Origin: Caballeronia novacaledonica
Lineage (GTDB): Bacteria; Pseudomonadota; Gammaproteobacteria; Burkholderiales; Burkholderiaceae
Reading direction: 5' to 3'
DNA length: 64,000 nt
NCBI RefSeq assembly: GCF_900258035.1
Contig: NZ_OGTP01000002.1
Location: forward strand, 372,001-436,000
Positions 25,381 through 33,062 of the stretch are shown piece after piece. The notes beneath the pieces are model-generated. The model was not told the DNA's origin and ran no database searches. It was given only the letters and a program-made list of their open reading frames with translations. The first letter of the stretch is position 1. Each line of letters starts with the position of its first letter. Made by a program: the position numbers and the translations under genes.

Positions 25381-26961
25381 ATGCCCGCCAGATTGAACGC
25401 CGTTCGCAAGACCGGACGCATGGTCAGTCGCCGGCTGATGCGACGCAACAGCACCGCCGCGATGCGCTTCGCCGATGCGTTCTCGCGATTTCCGGCGCTC
25501 GCCGGGCTCATCGGCACGGCCATCGCCATTTCCATGGCCGTGTTGTCGTTTGCCGCGCTATGGCAAGGACGCGCGCAGGCGCTGCAGAACGCGCATCAGG
25601 CGGCGGCCAACCTGGTCGCCACCTTGAGCGCCGATATCGCGCGCAACGTCGAAGCGAGCGACCTCTCGCTGCGCACCATCGTCAGCGGCATGCAAAATCC
25701 CGCAGTGATGGCGCTTCCTCCCGACCTGCGCAAGCTCGTCCTGTTCGACGGCGCCACCGGCATGAACTATGTCGGCGGCGCGTTCGTGATGAATCGCGAA
25801 GGACGCATCGTCGTCGAACGCGATCCTTCCAAGCATGCGGACCTGCTCTTCAACGATCGCGAGTACTTCAAGGTTCACGCCGACCATCCCGACGCCGGCC
25901 TCTTCATTTCCGGGCCCTACGCGTCGCGTCTGCGCAACGGCGCGGACTCGCTCGCGTTGAGCAGGCGCATCGATGCGCCGGATGGTTCGTTCGCGGGCGT
26001 CGCCGTGATCGCGTTGAACGTCGCCTATTTCAAGAACCTGCTTTCGCGCGTGGACATAGGCCGGTCGGGCTCGGTATTCATTGTGCAGCAGGACGGCGTG
26101 ATGATCGCGCGCAAGCCTGCGCTGCCCTCGGACGGAGGCGGGTATGTCGCCAGGTCGCCGACCTTCGCCGTGATGCGGGACGCACCGTCCGGCTCGTATA
26201 TATCGAGATCGCCGCTCGACGGCGTGCGGCGGCTTTATACCTTCCAGCACGTGCCCGGCACGCAACTGATCGCGGCGGTCGCGCCCGCGGAGGATGAAGT
26301 GCTGGCCGCGTGGCACGAGCGCAGCATCGTCATTGGCGGCTTGACGATGATGTTCGGCGGCGGCTTCGTCGTCATCTCCTGGCTGCTCGCGATCTCGCTA
26401 AGGTCGCGCGCGATCGCGCAAGTGAAACTGCAACGGCTTGCCGGCACCGATTCGCTCACGGGCTTGAGCAACCGCCGCGCGCTGGACCGCCGGCTCGACG
26501 AAGAATGGCGGCGTGCCCGTCGCGCCGATCAACCGTTGTCCGCGTTGTTCGTCGACGTCGATTACTTCAAGCTCTACAACGACACCTACGGTCACGCGAT
26601 GGGCGACGATGCGCTGGTCGCTGTGGCCGATTGCATACAAAATTCCGCCAAACGGCCCGGCGACATCGTCGCGCGCTACGGCGGCGAGGAATTCGTGGTC
26701 GTGCTGCCGGGCGCCGACGCGAGCGGCGCGCTCACGTTCGCCGAACGCCTGCGCGTGAAGGTGGAAGATCTCGCCATCGCGAACAGCGCGGCGCCGAGGG
26801 GCGTGCTGACGATCAGCATCGGCATCGCGACCGGCTCGCCGCGTCAGGTGGAAGACGCGCTCAAGCTGCTCAATAATGCCGACGCGGCGCTCTATCTCGC
26901 CAAACGAACCGGACGCAATCGCTCGATCCATGAAGACAGTGTCGCGAGCGGCGGCGCGTAG
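25381..26961 (+). CDS. Membrane-bound diguanylate cyclase with periplasmic sensor
   Basis: A 526-residue protein that should make c-di-GMP from two GTP. A transmembrane helix (about 37-62) precedes a periplasmic region of about 250 residues that resembles a double-Cache sensor (DREYFKVH, ISGPYASR, DGSFAGVAVIALN). A second helix (about 316-338) leads to the GGDEF domain. The active site is intact as GGEEF (434-438), and the RPGD at 425-428 is a properly spaced inhibitory I-site, so product feedback is expected. The start at 25381 has GGAG 7 bases upstream. The ligand is unknown. Confidence 0.92.
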   Translation: MPARLNAVRKTGRMVSRRLMRRNSTAAMRFADAFSRFPALAGLIGTAIAISMAVLSFAALWQGRAQALQNAHQAAANLVATLSADIARNVEASDLSLRTIVSGMQNPAVMALPPDLRKLVLFDGATGMNYVGGAFVMNREGRIVVERDPSKHADLLFNDREYFKVHADHPDAGLFISGPYASRLRNGADSLALSRRIDAPDGSFAGVAVIALNVAYFKNLLSRVDIGRSGSVFIVQQDGVMIARKPALPSDGGGYVARSPTFAVMRDAPSGSYISRSPLDGVRRLYTFQHVPGTQLIAAVAPAEDEVLAAWHERSIVIGGLTMMFGGGFVVISWLLAISLRSRAIAQVKLQRLAGTDSLTGLSNRRALDRRLDEEWRRARRADQPLSALFVDVDYFKLYNDTYGHAMGDDALVAVADCIQNSAKRPGDIVARYGGEEFVVVLPGADASGALTFAERLRVKVEDLAIANSAAPRGVLTISIGIATGSPRQVEDALKLLNNADAALYLAKRTGRNRSIHEDSVASGGA

Positions 26962-26990
26962 AGCGAGGCACGCAACATCGCGCGTATCAT

Positions 26991-27045
26991 GCATCGTGAA
27001 TGCAATCGTGCATTTTGCATGCCGCATTCAAACTACATTCGAGCG
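26991..27045. repeat. Dispersed GCATGCAAA repeat, site 3
   Basis: ATGCAATCG (27000) and its degenerate copy CTACATTCG (27033) are 33 bp apart, as are GCATCGTGAA (26991) and GCATTCAAAC (27024). TGCATTTTGCATGC lies between them. The site is upstream of the LysE-family gene and aligns with site 9 (40619-40667). Confidence 0.62.
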
Positions 27046-27071
27046 TATTCAGCACAGAAGGAGACACTCCG

Positions 27072-27719
27072 ATGCCTGCATCCACCGCCGTATTCGCGAT
27101 ACTGTTCTCGCTGTTGCTTGGCGCGATGATTCCCGGCCCGAGTTTCGTGGTCGTGGCGCGCAATGCGATCGGCATATCGCGCGCCGATGGTCTCGCGACC
27201 GCGCTCGGCATGGGCGTCGGCGGCATCTTCTTCGGCGGAATTGCGCTCGCGGGACTCTATACGCTGCTCGTCGCCGTCGAGTGGCTCTACGTCGGGCTGA
27301 AGGTCGCGGGCGGCCTTTATCTGATCTACATCGCGTCGAAGATCTGGCGCGGCGCCGCGCAGCCGCTGCAAATGCCGACGACGCAAGACGATGCGCCCCC
27401 GCTCACGACGAGCGTGCGCAAGTCGTTCTGGCTCGGCCTGACGACACAGTTGAGCAATCCGAAGACCGCCATCTGGTATGGCAGCATCTTCGCAGCGCTC
27501 CTGCCGCAACATCCTCCGCTGTGGTGCTACTTCGTGCTCCCGCCGATGGTCTTCGCGATCGAGACGGGCTGGTACACGGTCGTCGCTCTGGGATTCTCCA
27601 GCAAGCGCCCGCGCGAGATGTATCTGCACGCGAGGAAATGGATCGACCGAATCGCCGCGAGCGTGATCGCGATGCTCGGGCTGCGGCTCGTGCTCACCGC
27701 AGGTAGAACCGGTTTGTGA
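27072..27719 (+). CDS. LysE/RhtB-family amino-acid exporter
   Basis: A 215-residue membrane protein with about six helices and the LysE/RhtB hallmarks: GAMIPGPSFVVVARNAIG near the N terminus, and FWLGLTTQLSNPKTAIWYGSIFA in the middle. The family exports amino acids or derivatives such as homoserine and threonine; the substrate here is unknown. AAGGAG (27058-27063) precedes the ATG. A strong hairpin downstream probably ends the transcript. The gene is flanked on both sides by copies of the dispersed repeat. Confidence 0.9.
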   Translation: MPASTAVFAILFSLLLGAMIPGPSFVVVARNAIGISRADGLATALGMGVGGIFFGGIALAGLYTLLVAVEWLYVGLKVAGGLYLIYIASKIWRGAAQPLQMPTTQDDAPPLTTSVRKSFWLGLTTQLSNPKTAIWYGSIFAALLPQHPPLWCYFVLPPMVFAIETGWYTVVALGFSSKRPREMYLHARKWIDRIAASVIAMLGLRLVLTAGRTGL

Positions 27720-27721
27720 TG

Positions 27722-27776
27722 TCGCATGCAAAAGACATAACGCAAACTGGTATCAAACATTTCGCATGCAAAAGAC
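27722..27776. repeat. Dispersed GCATGCAAA repeat, site 4
   Basis: The 15-bp sequence TCGCATGCAAAAGAC occurs twice without mismatch, at 27722-27736 and 27762-27776, 40 bp apart. It immediately follows the LysE-family stop codon. Confidence 0.65.
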
Positions 27777-27784
27777 GAAAGGCA

Positions 27785-27820
27785 GAAGGCCGGGCGCGCC
27801 GCGAGGCACGTCCGGCCTTC
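27785..27820. terminator. Convergent terminator hairpin
   Basis: GAAGGCCGG (27785-27793) pairs perfectly with CCGGCCTTC (27812-27820) across an 18-bp loop. It lies between the LysE-family gene (plus) and the small peptide gene (minus). On the minus strand T-rich sequence (CTTTCGTCTTTTG) follows, so it should work at least for the peptide gene. Confidence 0.7.
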
Positions 27821-27848
27821 GCTCACTGGCAGACTCGAAGCGTCCGCA

Positions 27849-28043
27849 TCACAGCGGATGCAGCTTGCCGTCGAGGTCCATCGTCCACTGTGAGCCGTCC
27901 TTGAACGTCAGCACGCCGCTTTGAGCGTCGATGTGAATGGGCTTGCCGGCCGGCTCCTTCTTGTCGCCTCCGACGATCCGGGACATCTCGGCAGAGGACA
28001 GTTTCTGGGCGTGTTGCAGATCGTCGAGCTTCAGGTTCGCCAT
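27849..28043 (-). CDS. Small peptide with a double-glycine leader (bacteriocin/RiPP-like)
   Basis: A 64-residue peptide starting at 28043, where AAGGAG (28051-28056) sits 7 bases upstream. Residues 15-26 read LSSAEMSRIVGG, an excellent fit to the double-glycine leader consensus LSxxELxxIxGG recognised by C39-peptidase ABC exporters. Cleavage after G26 would release a 38-residue, Cys-free, mildly charged core starting DKKEPAGKP and ending GKLHPL. No C39 transporter, immunity gene or modification enzyme is adjacent, so export would need a machine elsewhere. Alternatives are a non-secreted small protein that resembles a leader by chance. It ends at a clear terminator. Confidence 0.7.
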   Translation of the reverse strand: MANLKLDDLQHAQKLSSAEMSRIVGGDKKEPAGKPIHIDAQSGVLTFKDGSQWTMDLDGKLHPL

Positions 28044-28659
28044 GGCGTTTCTCCTTGCGGTGCGTAAGCGGGTGTTCGTTGGAATCGAATCGAGCGCGAA
28101 AGCACTCGCTGCAGTCTTTTGCATTCGTTATGCCAACGCGCGATGCACAAGGCTTTGAAGCCCGTAGCGCCTTACTCCGTGGGCCCCTGGGATGTAGAGA
28201 CGCACTGTTCATCGACGCGGCAAGTCAGACACGCACCAACACACTGTGCGCGGCAGTGTCGGCGTCACGACGACATCTCGCATCGTTTCGTTTCGCTTAC
28301 GGTCGTTGACGCCGGACTTGCCTTTTACCGGCGCTCAAGCATCCGGCGAGACGACCGGCACTTGCACAAGAAGCGATGATTCCCAAGACGCACGAACGGT
28401 CGGAGACATCTGCAACGGCCGTCTTCTCTCCGCCAATCGCATTGCGCGGTTTCAGTTCGGCTTGCCGCTCGATAACCGCATCAAACTCGATCGTTAGCAT
28501 CCGAAGCTCGTCAGCGCGGCAATCGGCCCGCATGGCCGGCATGCGTACCGCCTTCGTTCTTTTCACCCTTCTCCTCTTCCATCCCGCGCCGTACGCATTG
28601 GCATAATGCAGCAGCAAGTGCATGGCCGATCATTCCGCTTCATCACCGAACGAGACCGC
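28044..28659. other. 616-bp region without a convincing gene
   Basis: No coding region can be supported. Several short overlapping frames exist, the longest (28376-28606, plus) ending in a signal-peptide-like stretch, but none has a ribosome binding site or recognisable sequence. A divergent copy of the dispersed repeat (TTTTGCATTCGTTATGC, 28117-28133) lies upstream of the small peptide gene. Promoters for the peptide and for the FUSC-type gene should lie here. Confidence 0.45.
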
Positions 28660-29709
28660 ATGACAGCGATCATCCGCACGCGACAACGCGTACGCGCCTT
28701 TTTCGGCGCACCGGAAGCCAGACGCCTCCTTCGCACGCTGATGAGTTGCGCGATCAGCTACGCCGCCGCGCGTCTCGCGGCGCTGCCCGAAGGGTATTGG
28801 GCGCTCATCACGACGCTCGTCATCGTGACGCAACCGAGCCTCACGCAAGCCGTCGATATTGCCCGCGATCAGATCATCGGCGCATTCATCGGCGCGGTGA
28901 CGGGCGTGCTCGGTATCGTCGCGATGGAACGTGGCACGCCGCCGCTGGTGGTGTTCTCCGTCGCGCTCGTTCCGCTGGCCGCGTTGAGCGCCAAACGTCC
29001 CGCGTTCAGGCTTGCATGCGTGACGCTCGTGATCGTCGTGTTGATTCCGGCAGGACCCGGCTCGCCTTTCGAACGGCCGATGCATCGCGTGCTGGAGATC
29101 CTGATCGGCGCGGCATCGTCGTTCGTCGTGTCGGCGCTGTGGCCGAATCGCGCGCTCGCGGCCGCTCGTGCAAGCGTCGCCGATACGTTGAGAAGCCTCG
29201 GTCAGTTGATCGGACTGTATCTGTCGGGCGAACAGGACGAAGCGCGCGCGACGCGCCTCGAAACGCAGAGCACCGACGCGCAAAAAGCGTTCGACGATGC
29301 GTTGAAGGAAGCCGAGCGCGAACACATTATCGTGCTCGTGCAGAACCAGCGCTCGGATGCCATCGACAAGGCCGCGCCTTTTCTGCGTCGTCTGCATAGC
29401 GATGCGCTCTTTCTCGCGAAGGCGGTATCGCGCCTCGATAGCGAGACCTGCGCGGCGCGGCTCGGCACCACGGGCCGCGCGTTGCAGTCGTTGTTCGAGA
29501 CGCTCGCGAGCGTGCTTGCATCGAATCGTCGGGACGATGCGAGACTCGCGCGCGCACGCTCCTGCGTGGATGAACTCAAGAGCATGCTCGCGCAGCAGGA
29601 AGCGACGCATGGCGCGCAGGAAGCGGCGCAGTTCGTCGTCGGCCTGATCGTCGCGGATCTCGATGCGCTGATCGGCACGATCTATCCGCTCAAGGAGTCA
29701 TCGGCCTAG
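28660..29709 (+). CDS. FUSC-family inner-membrane protein (aromatic-acid exporter-like)
   Basis: A 349-residue protein. The N-terminal half has about six helices with LMSCAISYAAARLAALPEGYWALITTLVIVTQPS, an FUSC/AaeB-type opening, followed by the HRVLEILIGAASSFVVSALWP segment. The C-terminal half is a helical cytoplasmic domain. Full AaeB-like exporters are about twice as long, so this is the half-length form. Family members export aromatic acids or similar compounds. The start is taken at 28660; ATG 28606 is an in-frame alternative, and neither has a strong ribosome binding site. It overlaps the next minus-strand gene by 4 bp at the stop. Confidence 0.78.
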   Translation: MTAIIRTRQRVRAFFGAPEARRLLRTLMSCAISYAAARLAALPEGYWALITTLVIVTQPSLTQAVDIARDQIIGAFIGAVTGVLGIVAMERGTPPLVVFSVALVPLAALSAKRPAFRLACVTLVIVVLIPAGPGSPFERPMHRVLEILIGAASSFVVSALWPNRALAAARASVADTLRSLGQLIGLYLSGEQDEARATRLETQSTDAQKAFDDALKEAEREHIIVLVQNQRSDAIDKAAPFLRRLHSDALFLAKAVSRLDSETCAARLGTTGRALQSLFETLASVLASNRRDDARLARARSCVDELKSMLAQQEATHGAQEAAQFVVGLIVADLDALIGTIYPLKESSA

Positions 29710-30854
29710 CGTGAAAGGCCGCGCGCATCGATCGGCCATATATCCGTCACGCGGCCGTTTCGATGACACACGTATTCATCGTAGAGATTGACGGTCGGAT
29801 CGCAATGGCCGGGCGGCAATAGAACACGTTTGCCGACGCGTTCCGCGAAGTCGACTTCAGGCTCGCGCTGCGCCTTCAACATGCCGTGCTCGTCGTTCGC
29901 GCAGAGGTAGGTCAGCGCGGGCTCGCTGTTCGCATCGAGCCACTGCACGCTGCGCGGCAGGCCTGAATCCACTGCGAGCCCTTTCAGGCCGACATCGCAT
30001 ACGGCCATGCCGGGGCGCGTCGCGCTCATGATCATCGACAGCACGAAGAGGCTATGACGCCAGCGCAAGTCGCCACTCCAGCCGATGCCGCCGTAGTCGC
30101 CGTCCATGAACAGATACGAGCCGGGTTGCAACTCGGTGAAGACGCCGCTCGTTGCGTCGAACTCGACCGTGCCGGTGCCGCCTCCCGTCACGATAGCGCA
30201 AGCCACGCCGCGTGCATCGAGCGCGCGCACGTAGCGTGCGGCAACGTCGGCAGCGCGGCTTGCTTCGTCCTTGCGCGCGGTCCAGTCGATAACATGTTGT
30301 ATGCCGCCGTGATACGCCTGAATGCCGGCGAAGCGCAACGCGCTCTGCGATGCGATGCCATCGACGATTGCGAGCAACGCGTCCTCGTTCGTCACGCCGC
30401 AGCGATGCTGCCCGGCATCGACTTCCGGCAGCACGTCGATCGTCACGCCCGCGCGCGCCGCCGCATCGCCGAGCGCCTGCACCTGCGGCAACGCATCCAC
30501 GCAAACCGAAAGACGCACATGCGATGCCAGTTCGACCGCCATCGCGAGCTTGTCCACGCCAACGAATTCGTTGCTCACGTGAATGCTCTTCACGCCAGCC
30601 GCCGCGAACGGATAAGCCTCCGACAACTTCTGACAGCACACGCCGACCGCGCCCGCTTCGATCTGACGCCTCGCGATCTCGCTGGACTTGTGCGCCTTCG
30701 CATGTGGACGCAACGCGACGCCGTGGCGCATCGCGAACGCCGACATCGCCGCAAGATTGGCGTCGAAGGCATCGAGATCGATGGTCAAGGAAGGCGTGGC
30801 GACGGAGGCGAGTGAATCGCCCACGCGGGCGGCGGGTGGAGGTACGAGCGTCAT
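29706..30854 (-). CDS. DSD1-type PLP enzyme (D-threonine aldolase / D-serine dehydratase-like)
   Basis: A 382-residue fold-type III PLP enzyme. The PLP lysine is in RPHAKAHKSS near the N terminus, QAYHGGIQH and TGGGTGTVEF bind the cofactor phosphate, and the C-terminal GHCDPTVNLYDEYVC carries the His/Asp metal ligands of the DSD1 family. Members cleave D-threonine or 3-hydroxy-D-aspartate, or dehydrate D-serine. It is the last gene of a minus-strand set with a CoA-transferase, crotonase, MFS transporter, dehydrogenase and aminotransferase. A beta-hydroxy amino acid substrate is therefore plausible. The start at 30854 is uncertain; ATG 30887 is an alternative. Confidence 0.84.
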   Translation of the reverse strand: MTLVPPPAARVGDSLASVATPSLTIDLDAFDANLAAMSAFAMRHGVALRPHAKAHKSSEIARRQIEAGAVGVCCQKLSEAYPFAAAGVKSIHVSNEFVGVDKLAMAVELASHVRLSVCVDALPQVQALGDAAARAGVTIDVLPEVDAGQHRCGVTNEDALLAIVDGIASQSALRFAGIQAYHGGIQHVIDWTARKDEASRAADVAARYVRALDARGVACAIVTGGGTGTVEFDATSGVFTELQPGSYLFMDGDYGGIGWSGDLRWRHSLFVLSMIMSATRPGMAVCDVGLKGLAVDSGLPRSVQWLDANSEPALTYLCANDEHGMLKAQREPEVDFAERVGKRVLLPPGHCDPTVNLYDEYVCHRNGRVTDIWPIDARGLSR

Positions 30855-30899
30855 GGCGGGTCGTGTCGATGGAATGCGATCAGGCATCGATCATAGCGC

Positions 30900-30928
30900 T
30901 GAATTTTGCATGTCGAATGCATAAAACC
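30900..30928. repeat. Dispersed GCATGCAAA repeat, site 5
   Basis: GAATTTTGCATG followed by TCGAATGCATAAAAC. It lies in the 93-bp gap between the DSD1-type and CoA-transferase genes. Confidence 0.5.
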
Positions 30929-30947
30929 AGTTGCCCTGAAGTCGGCT

Positions 30948-32186
30948 TCATGCCGGGATTTCCGTTTCCAGGATCGCGCCTTCGTCCTTGAGCGCCTGAA
31001 TGCGTGCGTCGTCGAAACCGTATTCGTTTAGCACTTCGCCGGTGTGCTGCCCGAGCAACGGCGCGGGCCGCGAAGCGTTCGTCGTTCCCTCGGAGAAATG
31101 GATCGGCAAGCCGATGCCGCGCATCGGCCCCGCGAGCGGATGCTCCGTCTCGACGATCATCCCGCGCGCGATCGCCTGTTCGTGCGACGACGCCTGCGGC
31201 ACACCGAGCACCGCGCCGCTCGGCAAGCCGATTTCGTCGAACGTGACGAGCCACTCGTCGGTGGTCCGTTCGGCGAGGCGCGCGGTGATGATCTCGACGA
31301 GCGCCTCACGATGCCTCAGGCGTCCCGCGTTGCTCTGGAAACGCTCGTCGTCGGCGAGGCCGGGAATGTCGAGCACGCCGACGAGCCGCTCGTAGTTGCT
31401 CTGATTCGCCGCGCCGATGTTGATCCAGCCGTCGCGCGTGCGAAACGCCTGATACGGCGCGCTCGTCGGATTGGCGGAGCCTGCTTTCGGCAGCACCGTG
31501 CCGTCCGCGAAATAGTTGGCGAAGGCCCAGTACATCTGTTGCAGGCCGGCTTCGAAGAGCGACGTATCGACCATCTGGCCGAGGCCCGTCGTCTGCTTTC
31601 TGGCATAGGCCGCGCTGATGCCGAGCGCCGCGAGAATCCCCGCGTTGATATCGGTGACGGGCGAGCCCGCCTTGATCGGCGCCTGTCCCGGCTCGCCGGT
31701 CATGCTCATCAGGCCGCTCATGCCCTGCGCGATGAGATCGAAGCCGCCCTTGTCAGCCATCGGCCCGCTGCGGCCATAACCCGAAATCGCGCAATAAATG
31801 AGGCCGGGGTTCATCGACTTGAGCGTTTCGTAGCCCATGCCCAGCTTTTCCATCGTGCCGCGCCGGTAGTTCTCGGTCACCACATCCGCGCTTGCGAGCA
31901 TCTTGCCGAGCACTTCCTTGCCGCCGTCCGTCTTCAGATTGAGGGCGATGCCGCGCTTGTTGCGGTTCACGATCATGAACGACGCGGACTCGCCGCTCGG
32001 AAGAATCGGCGCGAAACGCCGGCAATCGTCGCCATTTGGTATTTTTTCGACCTTGATGACATCGGCGCCCATGTCCGCGAGCATCATCCCGCAGATCGGC
32101 CCGGACATGATGTGCGCGAGCTCGATCACGCGCATGCCTGCAAGCGGCCCCGCGCCCGGTGCAACCGCCGGTTTCGTGTCTGTCAT
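30948..32186 (-). CDS. CaiB/BaiF-family CoA-transferase
   Basis: A 412-residue class III CoA-transferase. The N terminus GMRVIELAHIMSGPICGMMLADMGADVIKVE is the family signature. The catalytic aspartate is in GQMVDTSLFEAGLQ, and GGFDLIAQGMSGLMSMTG is the typical middle segment. Such enzymes move CoA between carboxylic acids (formyl, succinyl, carnitine, itaconate type). The ATG is one base after the crotonase stop, so the two are co-translated, suggesting CoA activation of a carboxylate followed by a crotonase step. The acid involved is not evident. Confidence 0.9.
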   Translation of the reverse strand: MTDTKPAVAPGAGPLAGMRVIELAHIMSGPICGMMLADMGADVIKVEKIPNGDDCRRFAPILPSGESASFMIVNRNKRGIALNLKTDGGKEVLGKMLASADVVTENYRRGTMEKLGMGYETLKSMNPGLIYCAISGYGRSGPMADKGGFDLIAQGMSGLMSMTGEPGQAPIKAGSPVTDINAGILAALGISAAYARKQTTGLGQMVDTSLFEAGLQQMYWAFANYFADGTVLPKAGSANPTSAPYQAFRTRDGWINIGAANQSNYERLVGVLDIPGLADDERFQSNAGRLRHREALVEIITARLAERTTDEWLVTFDEIGLPSGAVLGVPQASSHEQAIARGMIVETEHPLAGPMRGIGLPIHFSEGTTNASRPAPLLGQHTGEVLNEYGFDDARIQALKDEGAILETEIPA

Positions 32187-32187
32187 G

Positions 32188-32970
32188 TCAACGTCCTTCG
32201 AATTGGGGTTTGACCTTGTCGAGGAAGGCCTGATAGCCCGTGCGGAAATCCTCCGTGCCGAAGCATGCGAAGCCTTCGTCGCGCTCTTCGTCCGTGAGCG
32301 GCGCGGGGTCCATCACTCGGCGCACGAACTGCTTGTGCCAGCGCGCGACGAGCGGCGCGCCATCCGCGATGCGCCGCGCGGTTTCACGAGCGTGCGCGGT
32401 GACTTCATCATCCGCGACGACCCGCGTGACGAGTCCCTTCGCAAGCGCTTCTTTTGCATCAAAAATACGTCCTTCGAGCAGAATCTCGAGCGCGACGGAG
32501 GGCCCCGCGAGACGCACGAGCCCTTCCATTTCCGCATGCGCCATCACGAGGCCGAGATTCTTGATGGGCACGCCGAAGCGGCTCGATTCGCCGCAAATGC
32601 GCAGATCGCACATCGCCGCGATCTCGAGGCCGCCACCGACGCAGATGCCATGAATCATCGCGACAATCGGATGCCGGCACTCGCGCAATGCATGCAAAGT
32701 GCGATGCATGATCGCGCCGTACTCGCGCGCCTGCCCGACATTCGAGCGATCCGTGCGGAACTCGCCGATGTCGTTGCCGGGCGAAAACGCCTTCTCGCCC
32801 GCGCCACACAGCACGATGCAGCGCAGGGAATCGTCGCCGGAAAGCGTTTCGATGGTCTCGCCGAGCGCGCGCCACAACGGCTTCGTCATCGCGTTGAGTT
32901 TCTCGGGCCGGTCGATCACGACCGTCGCGATGTCGCCATCGCGCTCGATCAGGATGGATGGTTCAGCCAC
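32188..32970 (-). CDS. Enoyl-CoA hydratase/isomerase (crotonase) family protein
   Basis: A 260-residue crotonase. The oxyanion-hole parts are FSPGNDIGEF and ICVGGGLEIAAMCD. The glutamate in GGGLE corresponds to the first catalytic Glu of enoyl-CoA hydratase. The position of the second (QPE in classical enzymes) reads VPIKN, so the usual two-glutamate hydratase site is incomplete. It may be an isomerase, hydrolase or lyase of the superfamily instead. Translation starts at GTG 32970, with AAGGAGG (32975-32981) upstream. Confidence 0.87.
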   Translation of the reverse strand: MAEPSILIERDGDIATVVIDRPEKLNAMTKPLWRALGETIETLSGDDSLRCIVLCGAGEKAFSPGNDIGEFRTDRSNVGQAREYGAIMHRTLHALRECRHPIVAMIHGICVGGGLEIAAMCDLRICGESSRFGVPIKNLGLVMAHAEMEGLVRLAGPSVALEILLEGRIFDAKEALAKGLVTRVVADDEVTAHARETARRIADGAPLVARWHKQFVRRVMDPAPLTDEERDEGFACFGTEDFRTGYQAFLDKVKPQFEGR

Positions 32971-32985
32971 GTCGCCTCCTTGGAT

Positions 32986-33047
32986 TGAATGCTGAATGCT
33001 AAATGCGTCATTCGATCCGGTTCAACGCATGCAAAATGCATTGAACC
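32986..33047. repeat. Dispersed GCATGCAAA repeat, site 6, with hairpin
   Basis: Three tandem heptamers TGAATGC/TGAATGC/TAAATGC (32986-33006) are followed by an inverted repeat, GGTTCAACGCAT (33019-33030) with ATGCATTGAACC (33036-33047), one mismatch, loop GCAAA. AAATGC occurs at 33001 and again at 33034, 33 bp apart. It lies between the MFS and crotonase genes and could act as an RNA hairpin or a protein site. Confidence 0.65.
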
Positions 33048-33062
33048 GCCGCGCCCGCCCGC

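Noticed and set aside
27722..27776. Possible CRISPR: two exact 15-bp direct repeats 40 bp apart
   Set aside because: Only two copies, repeats too short, no cas genes; better explained as the dispersed GCATGCAAA family.
28376..28606. Small frame ending in a signal-peptide-like stretch
   Set aside because: No ribosome binding site, and the hydrophobic part is at the C terminus just before the stop.
33019..33047. Terminator between the MFS and crotonase genes
   Set aside because: The inverted repeat is good but no T-run follows, and it is part of the dispersed repeat family; not called a terminator.
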